DNA from: Alligator mississippiensis | Taxonomy: Eukaryota; Chordata; Crocodylia; Alligatoridae | Direction: 5' to 3' | NCBI RefSeq assembly: GCF_030867095.1 | Contig: NC_081827.1 | Coordinates: 210,299,310 to 210,363,309 of the forward strand | DNA length: 64,000 bases | Shown: positions 63,471-64,000 of the stretch, piece after piece | How positions within the stretch are numbered: position 1 is the first letter of the stretch | Layout of the letters: each line of letters opens with the position of its first letter | Made by a program: the position numbers and the translations under genes | Notes under the pieces: generated by a model | The model's database searches: none | The model's input: only the letters and a program-made list of their open reading frames with translations | What the model was told of the DNA's origin: nothing

Positions 63471-63749
63471 CAGGGGTGCCCAAGATCCAGCCTGTAGGCC
63501 AGAGCCAGCCCACAGAGCTGTGCCCTCTGATCCATGGAGCTACCCACAGTTCAGAAATCTGGCAGCATGGTGGTAAGCAGTGGTAGCATTAATTGCCCCA
63601 GCTTCCAGAGCCGCAGCAATTTAATGCTGTGACTTCCAAATTCTAGCCATCTGGGCCAGATAACATGGCTCTGTGCTCTGGATCCAATTTACAGATTGGA
63701 CCTGTGCCATTCGTCTGGCCCACGGTGCTGGAGGAGTTGAACACCACTG
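63471..63749. mobile_element. hAT-type MITE
   Basis: It starts CAGGGGTGCCCAAGATCCAG and ends GAGTTGAACACCACTG. The flanks ACCTATAC (63463-63470) and GCCTATGC (63750-63757) match at 6 of 8. It lies 45 bp after the previous MITE and ends differently, so it is another subfamily. Confidence 0.7.
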
Positions 63750-64000
63750 GCCTATGCAAATTTAAAGTACATGTATGCTGCTAATGAGAGCCCTGTGTTT
63801 GAGGGAGGAAACTGGTATTTCTCAACATGCAACGCTGTAGTAAACAGCAAAATAATAAAAAGTCCAAAAAGTTGGGCGCGTGAAACAAACCAAGGAATAG
63901 AGAGCATTTTACTAATCCAGTTGGTGATTCAGGCAAAAAAAAAAATGATCTTACCATTTAAAAAATACTCATATTGAATAATATCTCACCAGTGAATAGA

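Larger units (their letters stand above)
59179..64000 (+). other. CIR1: CIR1 intron 7, open to the right, with four elements
   Basis: No further CIR1 exon (expected to encode a segment like human [20 protein letters not shown]) was found. It contains the GC-rich foldback repeat 60290-61441 and hAT MITEs 61671-61850, 63177-63425 and 63471-63749. Confidence 0.8.

Noticed and set aside
59179-64000. Next CIR1 exon expected in the right part
   Set aside because: No stretch encoding anything like the human continuation [14 protein letters not shown] was found in any frame, so it must lie beyond 64000.

Overview
This is a stretch of vertebrate nuclear DNA carrying three spliced host genes, and it most likely comes from a crocodilian. 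The exons translate into recognisable vertebrate proteins. The interspersed repeats are CR1 LINEs ending in TCTATGAAATCTATGAA, together with a dense set of short hAT-type and pogo/Tigger-like DNA transposons. The CR1 tail and the 'TAGGGCTGTGCGAA' hAT family point to a crocodilian, but that is inference from memory of repeat types, not a database match. I see no bacterial operon, CRISPR array, rRNA or tRNA, and no retrovirus or other capsid-bearing element.

Layout. Positions 1 to about 34.2 kb hold GPR155 (LYCHOS) on the + strand. The window opens inside an exon at about residue 92 of the human protein and contains the last 15 coding exons, with the stop at 32421-32423. SCRN3 (secernin-3) lies on the - strand from 49297 down to 40652, with seven coding exons and a complete reading frame apart from a one-base phase problem at the exon 1/2 junction. 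CIR1 (corepressor interacting with RBPJ) starts at 49486 on the + strand. Seven coding exons are present, roughly the first third of the protein, and the gene runs off the right end. GPR155 and SCRN3 are tail to tail. SCRN3 and CIR1 are head to head, with 188 bp between their ATGs inside a CpG island that holds GC boxes and two identical ETS-type motifs. This is the gene order and relative orientation I know from mammals.

The remainder is introns and one intergenic region. At least ten insertions can be delimited by 8-bp target duplications of the hAT type. One target site appears three times around two adjacent elements. Several larger elements have AT-rich ends and GC-rich, self-complementary cores. 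The largest open frames in the window (200-300 codons, GC-rich) lie in these cores or in the CpG island and are not genes.

The three genes are not known to act in one pathway. GPR155 is a lysosomal membrane cholesterol sensor acting on mTORC1, SCRN3 is a secernin-family (peptidase C69-like) protein, and CIR1 is a nuclear corepressor and splicing-associated factor. The only functional link visible here is the shared SCRN3/CIR1 promoter. I found no clear sign of an undescribed system. The most useful observations are the GC-AG intron and probable microexon in CIR1, the SCRN3 phase problem, and the architecture of the foldback hAT elements.
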